64,000 nt of DNA from the NCBI RefSeq assembly GCF_019492055.1, contig NZ_JAICBX010000002.1:1240001-1304000 (forward strand), given 5' to 3'. A model generated the notes under the pieces. The model saw nothing but the letters and a program-made list of their open reading frames with translations, did no database searches and was not told the origin of the DNA. Numbering within the stretch: the stretch's first letter is position 1; each line of letters begins with the position of its first letter. The position numbers were made by a program, and so were the translations under genes. This document shows positions 1 to 9,832 of this stretch, piece by piece. The stretch is from Flavimaribacter sediminis (lineage in GTDB: Bacteria; Pseudomonadota; Alphaproteobacteria; Rhizobiales; Rhizobiaceae).

Positions 1-18
1 GTATGGGAGACTACGACC

Positions 19-555
19 ATTCGCAGACCATTCAGAGCACCGCCGACAACCAATACGGGTCCGCGTGCCAACGATGATATCCGGGCTCCCCGGGTACAAC
101 TCATTGATTCAGAAGGAAACAACAGAGGCGAAGTGGATATTGAGGAAGCGCGTTCCGCCGCAACGGAATCCGGGCTTGACCTCGTCGAAATCTCGCCGAA
201 CGCCACACCTCCGGTGTGCAAGATCCTCGATCTCGGCAAGCTGAAATATCAGAACCAGAAGAAGGCCGCCGAGGCCCGCAAAAAGCAGAAGACGGTCGAG
301 GTCAAGGAAATCAAGATGCGCCCGAACATCGACACGCACGATTACGACGTGAAGATGAAGGCCATGAACCGCTTTTTCGAAAGCGGCGACAAGGTGAAGG
401 TCACCTTGCGTTTCAGGGGCCGCGAAATGGCTCACCAGCAGCTTGGTATGCAGCTTCTCCAGAAGGTGAAGGACGACACGATCGATATTGCGAAAGTGGA
501 AGCCGAACCGAAACTGGAAGGCCGCCAGATGATGATGGTGCTGGCTCCCCGCTAA
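19..555 (+). CDS. infC: Translation initiation factor IF-3, ATT start
   Basis: IF-3 binds the 30S subunit, prevents premature 50S joining and checks start-codon and initiator-tRNA choice. Read from the ATT at 19-21 the protein has 178 residues, the normal family length. It shows the N-terminal domain, a Lys/Arg-rich linker at about 75-95 ([11 protein letters not shown]) and the 30S-binding C-terminal domain ([13 protein letters not shown]). GGGAG at 5-9 lies 9 nt before the ATT. The next in-frame candidate, GTG at 133, would remove a conserved 38-residue N-terminus and has no good ribosome site. A rare AUU start is the classical IF-3 autoregulatory signal in enterobacteria; that it works so here is inferred. 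It heads the IF3-L35-L20 cluster. Confidence 0.95.
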   Translation: MRRPFRAPPTTNTGPRANDDIRAPRVQLIDSEGNNRGEVDIEEARSAATESGLDLVEISPNATPPVCKILDLGKLKYQNQKKAAEARKKQKTVEVKEIKMRPNIDTHDYDVKMKAMNRFFESGDKVKVTLRFRGREMAHQQLGMQLLQKVKDDTIDIAKVEAEPKLEGRQMMMVLAPR

Positions 556-595
556 CCGCCGAGCTATCTGCATCGGAAAACCAATAACGGCAAAT

Positions 596-625
596 GGCCC
601 GCGGAGGCTTGCGCGGGCGGTTTTC
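596..625 (+). terminator. Intrinsic terminator after infC
   Basis: A 7-bp perfect stem, GCCCGCG (597-603) with CGCGGGC (612-618), encloses an 8-nt loop and is followed by GG and TTTT at 621-624. It lies 41 nt after the infC stop. It would separate infC from rpmI-rplT, or act as a partial attenuator within the cluster. The T-tract is short, so termination may be incomplete. Confidence 0.7.
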
Positions 626-836
626 TGTCGTTATAAGGCCGCGTCCGAACCGGCCGGCAGGGCATGCCGTGTCGGTTCTGAATGCAAAACACCCTACAGG
701 CGCAGACATCAACCTTTCCGCAAGGAATCGTTTCGGTTTGCGACCGGCCCTAGAGCGCAACGCCGCGCGGGCGACACGGGTATCAAAACAACAGGGCGAC
801 GCCGATTGGCTGGCCCGAAAAGAACGGAGAAGCAAA

Positions 837-1037
837 ATGCCCAAGATGAAGACGAAGTCTTCCTGCAAGAAGCGATTCAAGATCACCGCATCGGGCAAGG
901 TCAAATCTGCGGCCGCCGGCAAGCGCCACGGCATGATTAAGCGGTCCAACAAGTTCATCCGCGACGCGCGCGGCACGATGGTTCTTTCCGAACCGGACGC
1001 CCGCATCGTCAAGAAGTTCATGCCGAACAGCCTCTAA
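837..1037 (+). CDS. rpmI: 50S ribosomal protein L35
   Basis: A 66-residue, very basic protein starting [15 protein letters not shown], the usual L35 N-terminus and length. It is part of the large subunit. The ATG at 837 has GGAG at 826-829, 7 nt upstream. The frame stays open upstream to 594, but that extension has no family resemblance and reads through the terminator region, so it is left out. rplT follows after 24 nt, probably on the same transcript. The 626-836 leader holds no gene I can support; an L20 autoregulatory leader, known in some bacteria, could be there but I see no clear structure. Confidence 0.97.
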   Translation: MPKMKTKSSCKKRFKITASGKVKSAAAGKRHGMIKRSNKFIRDARGTMVLSEPDARIVKKFMPNSL

Positions 1038-1061
1038 AGCCCGGAACCAGGAGATCACATC

Positions 1062-1463
1062 ATGGCACGTGTCAAAAGGGGCACAACGTCCCACGCCAAA
1101 CACAAGAAGGTTCTCGCCCAGGCCAAAGGTTTCTACGGCCGCCGCAAGAACACCATCCGCACAGCCAAGGCCGCTGTCGACCGCTCGAAACAATACGCCT
1201 ATCGCGACCGAAAGGTCCGCAAGCGCAATTTCCGTGCGCTTTGGATCCAGCGCATCAACGCAGCCGTGCGCGAGCACGGACTGACCTATGGGCGTTTCAT
1301 CGACGGTCTGAACAAGGCGGGCATCGAAGTCGACCGCAAGGTTCTTTCCGACATGGCCATCAACCAGCCGGAAGCTTTCGGCGCGCTGGTCGCAAGCTCC
1401 AAGTCGGCGCTGGAATATCTCAAGGACACCACTCCGAACGCTTTTGAAAGCGCTGTCGGCTAA
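1062..1463 (+). CDS. rplT: 50S ribosomal protein L20
   Basis: 133 residues starting [16 protein letters not shown], a standard L20. It binds 23S rRNA early in 50S assembly, and in several bacteria it represses its own operon. The basic N-terminal extension (1-60) and the globular C-terminal part ([16 protein letters not shown]) are both complete. AGGAG at 1049-1053 precedes the ATG by 8 nt. It is the last gene of the rpmI-rplT unit; a strong terminator follows 38 nt after the stop. Confidence 0.98.
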   Translation: MARVKRGTTSHAKHKKVLAQAKGFYGRRKNTIRTAKAAVDRSKQYAYRDRKVRKRNFRALWIQRINAAVREHGLTYGRFIDGLNKAGIEVDRKVLSDMAINQPEAFGALVASSKSALEYLKDTTPNAFESAVG

Positions 1464-1500
1464 GCCAGCGTTTTCCCGAAGCATCTCATGGACATCAGGG

Positions 1501-1535
1501 AAACCCGCGCTGGCAGGGCTGGCGCGGGTTTTTAT
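1501..1535 (+). terminator. Intrinsic terminator after rplT
   Basis: CCCGCGC (1504-1510) pairs with GCGCGGG (1522-1528); flanking A and T runs (AAA at 1501-1503, TTTTT at 1529-1533) extend the stem and supply the U-tract. A textbook factor-independent terminator. It separates the ribosomal protein unit from pheST. Confidence 0.88.
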
Positions 1536-1600
1536 TTGGTTTTCGCAATTCCGGATTATTGATCCGGCCACAGACAGACAAGTTCAACGGATACACGACA

Positions 1601-2683
1601 ATGAGTGACCTGGAAGAACTCGAACGGACCATCCTCGCCGACATCGCCGCGGCCGACAGCGAGCAGGCGATCGAAACGGTCCGTGTCGGCGCACTCGGCA
1701 AGAAAGGCACAGTCTCGGAGAAACTGAAGACGCTCGGCGGCATGTCGGCGGACGAGCGCAAGGTGATGGGCCCGGCGATCAACGGAATGAAAGTCCGCAT
1801 CGCTGACGCCATCGGCGCGCGCAAGCAGGAATTGCACGAAAGGGCGATCGAGGATCGGATTGCAAAAGAAACCATCGATATAACGCTTCCGGTGCGCCAG
1901 TCGCCGCTCGAAGCCGGCCGTATCCATCCGATCTCGCAAGTGGTGGACGAAGTGACGGCGATCTTCGCCGATATGGGCTTCTCGATCGCCGAAGGTCCGG
2001 ACATCGAAACCGACTATTACAATTTCACGGCGCTGAATTTTCCCGAAGGCCATCCGGCGCGCGAGATGCACGACACGTTCTTTTTCAACCCCGACGAAAA
2101 GGGCGAGAGAAAGGTTCTGCGCACCCATACGTCTCCGGTCCAGATCCACACGATGGAGAAGCAGGCTCCGCCGATCCGGATCGTCATCCCGGGCAAGACC
2201 TATCGCTGCGACAGCGACGCCACGCACTCGCCGATGTTCCATCAGCTTGAGGGTCTTGTGATCGACACGGCTTCGAACGTCGCGAATCTGAAATGGGTGC
2301 TGCAGGAATTCTGCGCCGAGTTCTTCGAGGTGCCGTCGCTGAACATGCGGTTCCGGCCTTCCTACTTCCCCTTCACGGAGCCGAGCCTCGAACTTGACAT
2401 TCAATGCGATCGCTCCGGCTCGGAAATACGCTTCGGGCAAGGCGACGACTGGATGGAGATCCTCGGTTGCGGCATGGTCAATCCGAACGTGCTTCGCAAT
2501 GTCGGCCTTGATCCGGACGTCTACCAGGGGTTCGCCTGGGGGATCGGCATCGACCGGCTTGCAATGCTCAAATACGGCATGCCGGATCTGCGCGACTTTT
2601 TCGACGCCGATGTCCGCTGGATGTCGCATTACGGCTTCCGGCCGCTGGACATGCCGACGCTGTTTTCCGGCCTTTCCAGCTGA
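1601..2683 (+). CDS. pheS: Phenylalanine--tRNA ligase alpha subunit
   Basis: Catalytic subunit of the alpha2-beta2 phenylalanyl-tRNA synthetase, a class II enzyme charging tRNA-Phe in the cytoplasm. 360 residues from the ATG at 1601. An N-terminal coiled-coil arm (about 1-90) is followed by the class II core. Motif 2 ([14 protein letters not shown]) lies near 250 and motif 3 ([14 protein letters not shown]) near 310-323. Upstream codons in frame (from 1559) do not resemble the family. Stop to pheT start is 39 nt, so the two are surely cotranscribed. Confidence 0.97.
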   Translation: MSDLEELERTILADIAAADSEQAIETVRVGALGKKGTVSEKLKTLGGMSADERKVMGPAINGMKVRIADAIGARKQELHERAIEDRIAKETIDITLPVRQSPLEAGRIHPISQVVDEVTAIFADMGFSIAEGPDIETDYYNFTALNFPEGHPAREMHDTFFFNPDEKGERKVLRTHTSPVQIHTMEKQAPPIRIVIPGKTYRCDSDATHSPMFHQLEGLVIDTASNVANLKWVLQEFCAEFFEVPSLNMRFRPSYFPFTEPSLELDIQCDRSGSEIRFGQGDDWMEILGCGMVNPNVLRNVGLDPDVYQGFAWGIGIDRLAMLKYGMPDLRDFFDADVRWMSHYGFRPLDMPTLFSGLSS

Positions 2684-2722
2684 TCCCGCCTTTGACCTTT
2701 TGAACGTATTACGGACAGTCCG

Positions 2723-5137
2723 ATGAAATTCACCCTTTCCTGGCTCAAGGACCATCTCGAAACGGACGCGACGCTCGAACAGATCGTCGAAACGCTGACC
2801 ATGATTGGCCTCGAGGTCGAGCATGTCGATGACCGCAAGGCCCTGAGCCCGTTCGTCGTGGCCCGCGTGATCGAGGCCCGTCAACACCCGGACGCAGACC
2901 GGCTGCAGGTTCTTACCGTCGAAACCGGTTCGGGCTCGCCGGTGCAGGTTGTGTGCGGCGCGCCCAACGCCCGGGCTGGCCTCGTCGGCGCCTTCGCGCC
3001 GCCCGGAACCTATGTGCCCGGGATCGATCTGACCTTGTCCGTCGGCAAGATCCGGGGCGTTGAAAGCCACGGCATGATGTGCTCGGAGCGCGAGCTGCAG
3101 ATGTCGAACGAGCATGACGGCATTATCGACCTCGACAGCGATGTCGAGATCGGTTCGAGCTTCGCCTCATTCGCCGGCCTCGACGATCCCGTTCTGGAGA
3201 TTGGCCTGACCCCCAACCGGCCGGATTGCACAGGCGTGCGCGGCATTGCCCGCGACCTTGCGGCGGCGGGTCTCGGCGTGCTCAAGGACGGCGATACGCC
3301 GCCGGCGGGCGGGGAAGGACCCTGTCCGGTGAATGTTACACTTGATTTCGGCGATACTGATGCGTTGTGTCTCGGATTTGCGCTGCGCGGCGTCAGCGGC
3401 GTCAAAAACGGTCCGAGCCCGCGCTGGATGCAGCAGCGCCTGAAGGCCATCGGACTGCGGCCGATCAATGCGCTGGTGGACATTACAAACTACGTCACGT
3501 TCGACCGCGGTCGTCCGCTTCACGTATTCGACAGAGCGAAGGTCAAGGGCGACCTCGTTGTCCGGCGCGGCCGCGAGGGCGAGACGGTAGAAGCCCTGGA
3601 CGGCGGCAAGTACGAGGTCAATGACGATGTCTGCGTGATCGCGGACGACAATGGCGTGGAATCCATCGCCGGCATCGTCGGGGGCGAGGTGACCGGCTGC
3701 GACGAGAACACGACCGAAGTGCTGATTGAATCGGCTCTGTGGGACCCGATGAACATCGCCCGCACTGGCCGTGATCTCGGCATTATTACCGATGCTCGGT
3801 ATCGCTTCGAACGCGGCGTCGATCCGGCCTATATGGTGGAGGGCATGGAGCTTGCAACACGCCTTGTCCTTGAAATGTGCGGCGGAAACCCGTCGAAACC
3901 CATTGTGGCGGGATACAGTGAACCGGAACGCAAGATTATCCGGTTCCCGGTTTCCGAGATAAAGCGGCTGACGGGTCTCGACATTCCGCAGTCGGAATCG
4001 ATTTCGATCCTCGGCAAGCTTGGCTTCGAGAGCCAGGGCGAAGGTGACGTCTTGGACGTCGCGGCGCCCACATGGCGCCCCGACATCGACGGAAAGGCCG
4101 ACCTCGTCGAAGAGGTGATGCGCATTCACGGCATCAACATGATCGAAGCAGAAGCCCTGCCGCGCACCGGCAGCGTGAATACGCGGATCCTGACGACGCT
4201 GCAGATCCGGACCCGCAAGGTGAAACGCGCGCTGGCCGGCCGCGGCATGATGGAAGCCGTCAACTGGTCCTTCATCTCGGTGCAGGAGGCCGCCCTGTTT
4301 GGCGGCGGCCAGGCCGAACTGAAACTCGCCAATCCGATTTCGGCGGAAATGTCGGACATGCGCCCGTCCTTGCTGCCCGGATTGCTTGCCGGGGCGCGGC
4401 GCAACGCCGACCGGGGACATGGCGACATCGCCCTGTTTGAAGTTTCCGACATCTACAAGGGCGATGCGTCCGGCGAACAGCACAGGGCCGCGGCGGGCTT
4501 GCGGACCGGTTCGGCCGGCATGGAAGGCGCCGGAAGGCACTGGCGCAAGACGACGTCCGCCGTCGATGCCTTCGACGCAAAAGCAGACGCAATGGCGGCC
4601 CTTGAAGCCTGCGGCGCGCCCGTCGGCAACCTGCAGGTCGAGCGAGGCGCGCCCGCATGGTATCATCCCGGCCGCTCCGGCGTTATCAAGCTCGGCCCGA
4701 AAATGACGCTCGGCGCCTTCGGTGAATTCCATCCGAAGACGCTGGACGCAATGGGCGTTTCCGGCCCGGTGTGCGGATTCGAGATACTTGTCGACGCTCT
4801 GCCTGAACCCAAGCGCAAGGCGACCCGCACCAAACCGCCGCTCGATCTGTCGGCGTTCCAGACCGTGCATCGCGATTTCGCGTTCGTTGTGGACAAAACC
4901 GTCGCGTCCGGCGAAATTCTCAAGGCGGCCGAGGCAGCCGACCGAAAGATGATCACGGCCGTGAACCTGTTCGACGTGTTCGAGGGCGCATCGATCGGCG
5001 AGGGCGCCAAGTCGATCGCCATCGAGGTCGAAATCCAGCCACGGGAACGCACGCTGACGGAAGCGGAAATCGACGCCATCGCCGACAAGATCATTGACAA
5101 CGTCAAGTCGAAGACGGGCGCCGTGCTGCGAGGCTGA
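2723..5137 (+). CDS. pheT: Phenylalanine--tRNA ligase beta subunit
   Basis: Partner of PheS, supplying tRNA recognition and editing. 804 residues, the usual bacterial length. Domains in order: N-terminal OB-fold tRNA-binding domain (about 39-148, with [10 protein letters not shown]), B3/B4 editing domain (about 210-380), B5 (about 405-475), the inactive synthetase-like core, and a C-terminal ferredoxin-like anticodon-binding domain (about 710-803). No frameshift or truncation. It follows pheS on the same strand; no terminator is visible after it. Confidence 0.97.
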   Translation: MKFTLSWLKDHLETDATLEQIVETLTMIGLEVEHVDDRKALSPFVVARVIEARQHPDADRLQVLTVETGSGSPVQVVCGAPNARAGLVGAFAPPGTYVPGIDLTLSVGKIRGVESHGMMCSERELQMSNEHDGIIDLDSDVEIGSSFASFAGLDDPVLEIGLTPNRPDCTGVRGIARDLAAAGLGVLKDGDTPPAGGEGPCPVNVTLDFGDTDALCLGFALRGVSGVKNGPSPRWMQQRLKAIGLRPINALVDITNYVTFDRGRPLHVFDRAKVKGDLVVRRGREGETVEALDGGKYEVNDDVCVIADDNGVESIAGIVGGEVTGCDENTTEVLIESALWDPMNIARTGRDLGIITDARYRFERGVDPAYMVEGMELATRLVLEMCGGNPSKPIVAGYSEPERKIIRFPVSEIKRLTGLDIPQSESISILGKLGFESQGEGDVLDVAAPTWRPDIDGKADLVEEVMRIHGINMIEAEALPRTGSVNTRILTTLQIRTRKVKRALAGRGMMEAVNWSFISVQEAALFGGGQAELKLANPISAEMSDMRPSLLPGLLAGARRNADRGHGDIALFEVSDIYKGDASGEQHRAAAGLRTGSAGMEGAGRHWRKTTSAVDAFDAKADAMAALEACGAPVGNLQVERGAPAWYHPGRSGVIKLGPKMTLGAFGEFHPKTLDAMGVSGPVCGFEILVDALPEPKRKATRTKPPLDLSAFQTVHRDFAFVVDKTVASGEILKAAEAADRKMITAVNLFDVFEGASIGEGAKSIAIEVEIQPRERTLTEAEIDAIADKIIDNVKSKTGAVLRG

Positions 5138-5158
5138 CAAATACGGGAGGAACGCGTC

Positions 5159-6145
5159 ATGTTTCGATGGGGTATATTGTCGACGGCTAAGATTGCGCGC
5201 GAGCATGTGATGCCGGCCATTCAGGATTCTGACAACGGCGTCGTCTCTGCGATTGCAAGCCGCGACGAAGCGAGGGCAAGGGCGCTTGCCGACCGGATCG
5301 GCGCCAAGCACGCCTTCGGCTCTTACCAGGCGCTGCTCGATTCCGACCTTGTTGACGGCGTTTATATTCCGCTGCCGACGAGCCAGCATATCGAGTGGAG
5401 CCTCAGGGCCGCGGAAGCCGGCAAGCACGTGCTGTGCGAAAAGCCGATCTCGTTGCACGCCGACGAGATCGACAAGCTGGTTGAAGCGCGCGACCGGTTG
5501 GGCGTCATGATCTCTGAGTCTTTCATGGTCTTTTACCACCCGCAATGGACCAAGGTGCAGAGTCTGATCGCCGACGGCGCCATTGGCGCATTACGACAGG
5601 TGCAGGGGGCGTTCGCCTACTACAACACCGATCCGTCGAATATGCGCAACCAGGTAGCGCTCGGCGGCGGCGGCTTGCCGGACATCGGTGTCTATCCGAC
5701 CGTTTCCACGCGCATCGCGACGGGCATGGAACCGGTGCGCGTGCGGTCCACCGTCACGCGCGATCCAAGCTTTGGAACCGATGTCTACGCCAACGTCTCG
5801 GCCGATTTCGGTGATTTCAATCTGGATTTCTACTGTTCAACGCAGATGGCGCTTCGTCAGCATATGGTGTTCCATGGTGAAGAGGGCGCGATAGAAGTCC
5901 ATGCGCCATTCAACGCCGGCACTTATGGCCACGCCGTCGTCACGCTGCACAATCAGGATCATACCGGCGCGGAAGTGTTTCGATTTTCGGGCGTCCAGCA
6001 ATATCGCAACCAGGTCGAAACTTTCGTTCGGGCTATCGGCGGCAGCGGAGAGGCGCTGTTTTCGCTCGAAAACTCGAAGCTGAACCAGAAGCTTATCGAC
6101 GCCGTCTACCGGGCGGCGGAGCACGATGGCTGGGAGACGGTCTGA
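5159..6145 (+). CDS. Gfo/Idh/MocA family oxidoreductase
   Basis: 328-residue NAD(P)-dependent sugar- or cyclitol-type dehydrogenase. The N-terminal Rossmann fold ([18 protein letters not shown], 4-21) and the EKP motif at 94-96, whose Lys is the usual catalytic residue, define the family. The C-terminal alpha/beta domain carries [11 protein letters not shown]. The substrate cannot be told from sequence. GGGAGG lies about 10 nt before the ATG, and the gene begins only 21 nt after pheT, so read-through is possible although the function is unrelated. Confidence 0.9.
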   Translation: MFRWGILSTAKIAREHVMPAIQDSDNGVVSAIASRDEARARALADRIGAKHAFGSYQALLDSDLVDGVYIPLPTSQHIEWSLRAAEAGKHVLCEKPISLHADEIDKLVEARDRLGVMISESFMVFYHPQWTKVQSLIADGAIGALRQVQGAFAYYNTDPSNMRNQVALGGGGLPDIGVYPTVSTRIATGMEPVRVRSTVTRDPSFGTDVYANVSADFGDFNLDFYCSTQMALRQHMVFHGEEGAIEVHAPFNAGTYGHAVVTLHNQDHTGAEVFRFSGVQQYRNQVETFVRAIGGSGEALFSLENSKLNQKLIDAVYRAAEHDGWETV

Positions 6146-6237
6146 GGCGGCTTGTATGCGCACCGTCGCAGACGCATAATCACCGTGACGCGTGATTCGC
6201 CGGGCGACGAATCGGAAATCCACACAGGGGATTATGC

Positions 6238-6840
6238 GTGAGCCATTTGCGCTATGCCGGCCTGTCCCATGAAGAACAATGTGCGGCGCTGCTCGACATC
6301 GCGCAAAAGGATCCACTCCTCCATGAAGCGCTGGCGATTGCGCGCAGCATGCAGCTTCCGCAGTGGCGTATCGTATCGGGCGCCGTCTACAACACTGTGT
6401 GGAACCATCTGACCGGAAAGCCTTCCGGCTATGGCGTCAAGGACATCGATCTCTTTTACTACGATGCGAGAGACATTTCGTGGAAGGCCGAGGATACGGT
6501 TATCCGCCGCGGATCGATTCTCTTTGCCACGCTGCCGGTGCCGGTGGAGATCCGCAATCAAGCCCGGGTCCACCTCTGGTACCGCGAGAAATTCGGTGAA
6601 ACGTTTACTGCGCTTGCAACCGGCGATGAGTCGCTCGGTCGATTCGCGTCAAAAACCCATGCAGTCGGTCTTCGTCTGGACGCCGACGATCAGGTCGACC
6701 TCTACGCGCCATTTGGCCTCGATGATGTCTTTTCGTTCAGGATCACGCCCAACAGGGCCACCAACAACCGTAAAACCCACGAAAAGAAGGGCGAGCGGGC
6801 GAAACGGCTGTGGCCAGAGGTGAGCGTAGTGCCCTGGTGA
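6238..6840 (+). CDS. Nucleotidyltransferase-fold protein (COG3575/DUF925-like), GTG start
   Basis: 200 residues from GTG at 6238. SGAVYNTVWN (47-56) followed by the acidic pair in VKDIDLFYYD (D69, D71) matches the G-S plus D-x-D layout of the nucleotidyltransferase superfamily; EIRNQARVHLWY may supply the later metal-contact region. I recognise a conserved hypothetical family but no known substrate. The ATG at 6234 is in another frame and goes nowhere. The C-terminus is Lys/Arg-rich. It converges on hprK with only 4 nt between the stops. Confidence 0.75.
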   Translation: MSHLRYAGLSHEEQCAALLDIAQKDPLLHEALAIARSMQLPQWRIVSGAVYNTVWNHLTGKPSGYGVKDIDLFYYDARDISWKAEDTVIRRGSILFATLPVPVEIRNQARVHLWYREKFGETFTALATGDESLGRFASKTHAVGLRLDADDQVDLYAPFGLDDVFSFRITPNRATNNRKTHEKKGERAKRLWPEVSVVPW

Positions 6841-6844
6841 GGAG

Positions 6845-7294
6845 TCAGGGTCGGATCAGACGGTCATTGAGAAAGGCCTCGATGAGGTCAAGAGGCCCTA
6901 TCATCCGGTCGGCGACCATGAACAGCAACGGAAGAGCGACGCCCGGCAACGGCTCGAAAAACTGTCGTTCCGGCAGCCTTTCGCTCTCTTGCGCATCCAC
7001 CGCCCTTATCGCGACATGCATCACCGCCTGCGGCAGATGCTCGACGCCGACTATTCCGGAGCCGCGAATTTCCATGAGCCCCGCTATCTCGGGAGGCGAG
7101 GAGGCGATGAGTCGTTGACCGGCCTCTTCCACGATGACGCGGTCGTCAGCGACCAGCGCCGCGAAGCGCCCGCGGCTGCAGGCGTCGAGAAGACACTGGC
7201 GCGCCAGGTGAGATTTGCCGCTTGCGGGCGGACCGATGATCAAGAGTCCCGTTTCACCGGTAACGATCGCCGTTGCGTGGATATTCCGGCTCAT
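6845..7294 (-). CDS. hprK: HPr kinase/phosphorylase, short alphaproteobacterial form
   Basis: 149 residues, corresponding to the C-terminal catalytic half of HPr(Ser) kinase/phosphorylase; alphaproteobacterial forms commonly lack the N-terminal domain of Gram-positive HprK. Walker A is GPPASGKS (21-28). A segment EIRGSGIV near 75 corresponds to the family signature. It phosphorylates HPr on a serine in the nitrogen/carbon-related PTS. It starts 8 nt after the chvG stop, so it is cotranscribed with chvI-chvG. The EIIA-Man and HPr genes that often come next in this order are absent; the next gene is convergent and unrelated. Confidence 0.9.
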   Translation of the reverse strand: MSRNIHATAIVTGETGLLIIGPPASGKSHLARQCLLDACSRGRFAALVADDRVIVEEAGQRLIASSPPEIAGLMEIRGSGIVGVEHLPQAVMHVAIRAVDAQESERLPERQFFEPLPGVALPLLFMVADRMIGPLDLIEAFLNDRLIRP

Positions 7295-7302
7295 TTGGCC
7301 AG

Positions 7303-9105
7303 TCAGATCCGTTCGGCCGGAAGCTTGACGATGAAGCGGGCGCCGAGGACTTCGCCGGTCTTGCCATCGATCATGTTTTCGGCCTTGAGCGTGCCGCCAT
7401 GGGCTTCGATGATCTGACGGCTGATGGAAAGGCCAAGTCCGGAATTCTGACCAAAAGCCTCGCCCTCCGGCCTGTCCGTATAAAAGCGGTTGAAAATATT
7501 TTCGATGTTCTCCACGCCGATGCCAGGACCATTGTCCTCGACGAGAATGATGCAGCTGTCCTTGCGACGCTGCAGCCTGATGGTGATGCGCCCATCTTTT
7601 TCAGGCACGAAGGATCGCGCATTGTCGATGAGATTGGTGACGACCTGGCCGATGCGCAGATCATGACCATTGACCCGAAAGCGGTCCTTCGGCGCGTTCT
7701 CAGGCTCTATCTCCAGATCAATCTCGACTGTTTTCGAGCCTTTTGAAATCTGTCTCGATATCAGCACGAGGTCCTGCATGAGTTTGCTCAGATCTACCGG
7801 TTCGGCGTCCTGGCGCGCGAGTTCGGCGTCGAGGCGCGAAGCGTCCGATATATCACTGATCAACCGGTCGAGGCGGCGCACGTCATGCAGGATGATTTCG
7901 AGCAATCTCGCCCGCGACGCGTCGTTCTTGACGAGCGGCAGCGTCTCGACGGCGCTGCGCAGGGACGTCAGCGGATTCTTCAGTTCGTGGCTGACGTCGG
8001 CCGCGAAGCTCTCGATCGCCTCGATCCTGTCATAGAGCGAATTGGTCATGTCGCGGATAGCGGCGGACAGATTGCCTATTTCATCCTGTCTTGCCGAAAA
8101 ATCCGGAATTTCTTCGCGGATACTGACGCCTCTGCGCACCCGCTGCGCCGCGTCGGCCAGCCGGTGAAGCGGATTGGCGATCGTGCCGGCGAGCAGGAGC
8201 GACAGCAGAATATTGACGGTCGCGGCGACAATGAAAACCCGGAGAATCGCTATGCGTTCCGCCCGGATGATCTTGTCGATATCGCCGGCCTGGGTCGACA
8301 GCAGCAAGACGCCGAGCACGGCGCGAAACCGCTGCACTGGCACCGCGACAGAAACAATCAGTTCGCCCTTCTCGGTCGACCGGACCACTGCGCTGCGTCC
8401 GCCGGTCAACGCGGTCAGCACCTCAGGATAGAGCGATCCGTCAGCGCCCGGCTGTTCTTTGTAGACCGGCATATCGGCCCGCTGGATCAACCGGTTCAAA
8501 AAGGACATGAAGCGGTCAGTGATATTCAGCTGCTCGTCGTCGAGCGGCGGCAGTTCATACCGCAAAATCTGACCGCGGGAATAAAGGTGTTGCGAATCGA
8601 GTATCAGGCTCGCGTCGCGGTCGTAGATGCGCGCGCGCGTCCGGGTCGGCGAAATCAGCCGTCTGAGCACCGGGGCCACGCGTTCCGGATCGATCGGAAA
8701 ATCCAGATTGTCTAGATCATTGCCCGGCGAGATTGTTTCTCCGGCCTGCAATTCCAGCAGTTTCTGGGGATCGATGGTGATTGCGTCGGTCTCCACGCTG
8801 ACCGATCCCGCAATTGCGGCCGCTATGATCTCGCCCTGCGTCAGCAGGCTTTCCACCCGCGCGTCGATCAGGCCGTCGCGGAACTGGTTGAGATAGAGAA
8901 TGCCCGACAGCAGGACCAGCAAGGCTGCAAGATTGAGAAATATGATGCGGCGCGTGAGACTCGAAAACATCGCCCGGCCAAAGACCCTGCGCAGAATCGA
9001 AAACGGCCGCGACCACCCGCGCCTGCCTGGCTCGGCTGCGTCTTCGTCCGCCGGCGCGGGAACAGTCCGGGGAGAAAGTTTGCTGTGGTCGATACCTGCC
9101 GTCAT
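7303..9105 (-). CDS. chvG: Sensor histidine kinase ChvG (ExoS/BvrS type)
   Basis: 600-residue inner-membrane kinase of the ChvG-ChvI system, which in related bacteria controls acid and envelope-stress responses, exopolysaccharide and host-interaction genes. Two membrane segments (about 54-72 and 287-309) flank a periplasmic sensor domain. HAMP follows, then the H-box VSHELKNPLTSLR with phospho-acceptor His373, and the ATPase motifs DNARS, VEDNGPGIG and GLGLSISR. It lies 19 nt after chvI and 8 nt before hprK. Confidence 0.95.
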   Translation of the reverse strand: MTAGIDHSKLSPRTVPAPADEDAAEPGRRGWSRPFSILRRVFGRAMFSSLTRRIIFLNLAALLVLLSGILYLNQFRDGLIDARVESLLTQGEIIAAAIAGSVSVETDAITIDPQKLLELQAGETISPGNDLDNLDFPIDPERVAPVLRRLISPTRTRARIYDRDASLILDSQHLYSRGQILRYELPPLDDEQLNITDRFMSFLNRLIQRADMPVYKEQPGADGSLYPEVLTALTGGRSAVVRSTEKGELIVSVAVPVQRFRAVLGVLLLSTQAGDIDKIIRAERIAILRVFIVAATVNILLSLLLAGTIANPLHRLADAAQRVRRGVSIREEIPDFSARQDEIGNLSAAIRDMTNSLYDRIEAIESFAADVSHELKNPLTSLRSAVETLPLVKNDASRARLLEIILHDVRRLDRLISDISDASRLDAELARQDAEPVDLSKLMQDLVLISRQISKGSKTVEIDLEIEPENAPKDRFRVNGHDLRIGQVVTNLIDNARSFVPEKDGRITIRLQRRKDSCIILVEDNGPGIGVENIENIFNRFYTDRPEGEAFGQNSGLGLSISRQIIEAHGGTLKAENMIDGKTGEVLGARFIVKLPAERI

Positions 9106-9124
9106 GTTTCGGCCGAAACCGTTC

Positions 9125-9832
9125 TCAATCCTCCCGGAATCGGTATCCGACGCCGTAGAGCGTTTCGATCATGTCGAAATCGTTGTCCACCATCTTGAAT
9201 TTCTTGCGCAGCCGTTTGATGTGGCTGTCGATGGTGCGGTCGTCGACATAGACCTGTTCATCGTAGGCCGCATCCATCAAAGAGTCACGGCTTTTCACCA
9301 CGCCCGGCCGTTGCGCCAGGGCATGAAGAATAAGGAATTCGGTGACAGTAAGCGTGACCGGACGGTCCTTCCAGGTGCAGGTGTGCCGCTCCTGATCCAT
9401 GACGAGCTGTCCTCGTTCGAGCGAGGCGCTCTCCGTCGGGGTCGAGCGGGTCGCCGCCTGTCCTTCCCGGCCTGCCGCGCGGCGCAGAATAGCCTTGGCG
9501 CGCTCGACCAGCAGACGTTGCGAAAACGGCTTGGTGATAAAGTCGTCGGCGCCCATCTTCAGACCGAACAATTCGTCGATCTCCTCGTCCTTTGAGGTCA
9601 GGAAGATGACCGGGATGTCGAGTTTCTGGCGCAGCCGGCGCAGCAGCTCCATGCCGTCCATGCGCGGCATCTTGATATCGAGAATAGCGAGATGCGGCGG
9701 ATGCGCCACCAGGCCCTCAAGCGCGGAGACGCCATCGGTATAGGTCTCGACGCGATAGCCTTCCGACTCCAGGGCGATGGACACAGAGGTCAATATGTTT
9801 CGATCATCATCGACAAGCGCGATCGTATGCAT
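9125..9832 (-). CDS. chvI: Response regulator ChvI (OmpR/PhoB family)
   Basis: 235-residue transcription factor partnered with ChvG. The receiver domain (1-120) has acidic Asp8/Asp9, phospho-acceptor Asp52 ([13 protein letters not shown]) and Lys101 (TKPFS). The C-terminal winged helix (about 140-232) ends in [16 protein letters not shown] and YGVGYRF. It is first gene of the chvI-chvG-hprK operon and divergent from pckA, the usual rhizobial arrangement. Confidence 0.96.
   Translation of the reverse strand: MHTIALVDDDRNILTSVSIALESEGYRVETYTDGVSALEGLVAHPPHLAILDIKMPRMDGMELLRRLRQKLDIPVIFLTSKDEEIDELFGLKMGADDFITKPFSQRLLVERAKAILRRAAGREGQAATRSTPTESASLERGQLVMDQERHTCTWKDRPVTLTVTEFLILHALAQRPGVVKSRDSLMDAAYDEQVYVDDRTIDSHIKRLRKKFKMVDNDFDMIETLYGVGYRFRED

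Noticed and set aside
594-836. 5' extension of the rpmI frame
   Set aside because: It reads through the infC terminator and leader and does not resemble L35; ATG 837 with GGAG fits the family.
1556-3115. A 519-codon minus-strand frame across pheS and the start of pheT
   Set aside because: It spans two real genes on the other strand; a codon-bias artefact.
3167-5545. A 792-codon open frame antisense to pheT
   Set aside because: It lies opposite pheT with third-position GC mirrored, crosses a gene boundary and has no family resemblance.
6178-6197. Dyad AATCAC...GTGATT before the nucleotidyltransferase gene
   Set aside because: Only 6-bp arms with a GC-rich 8-nt centre and no T-tract; not distinguishable from chance.
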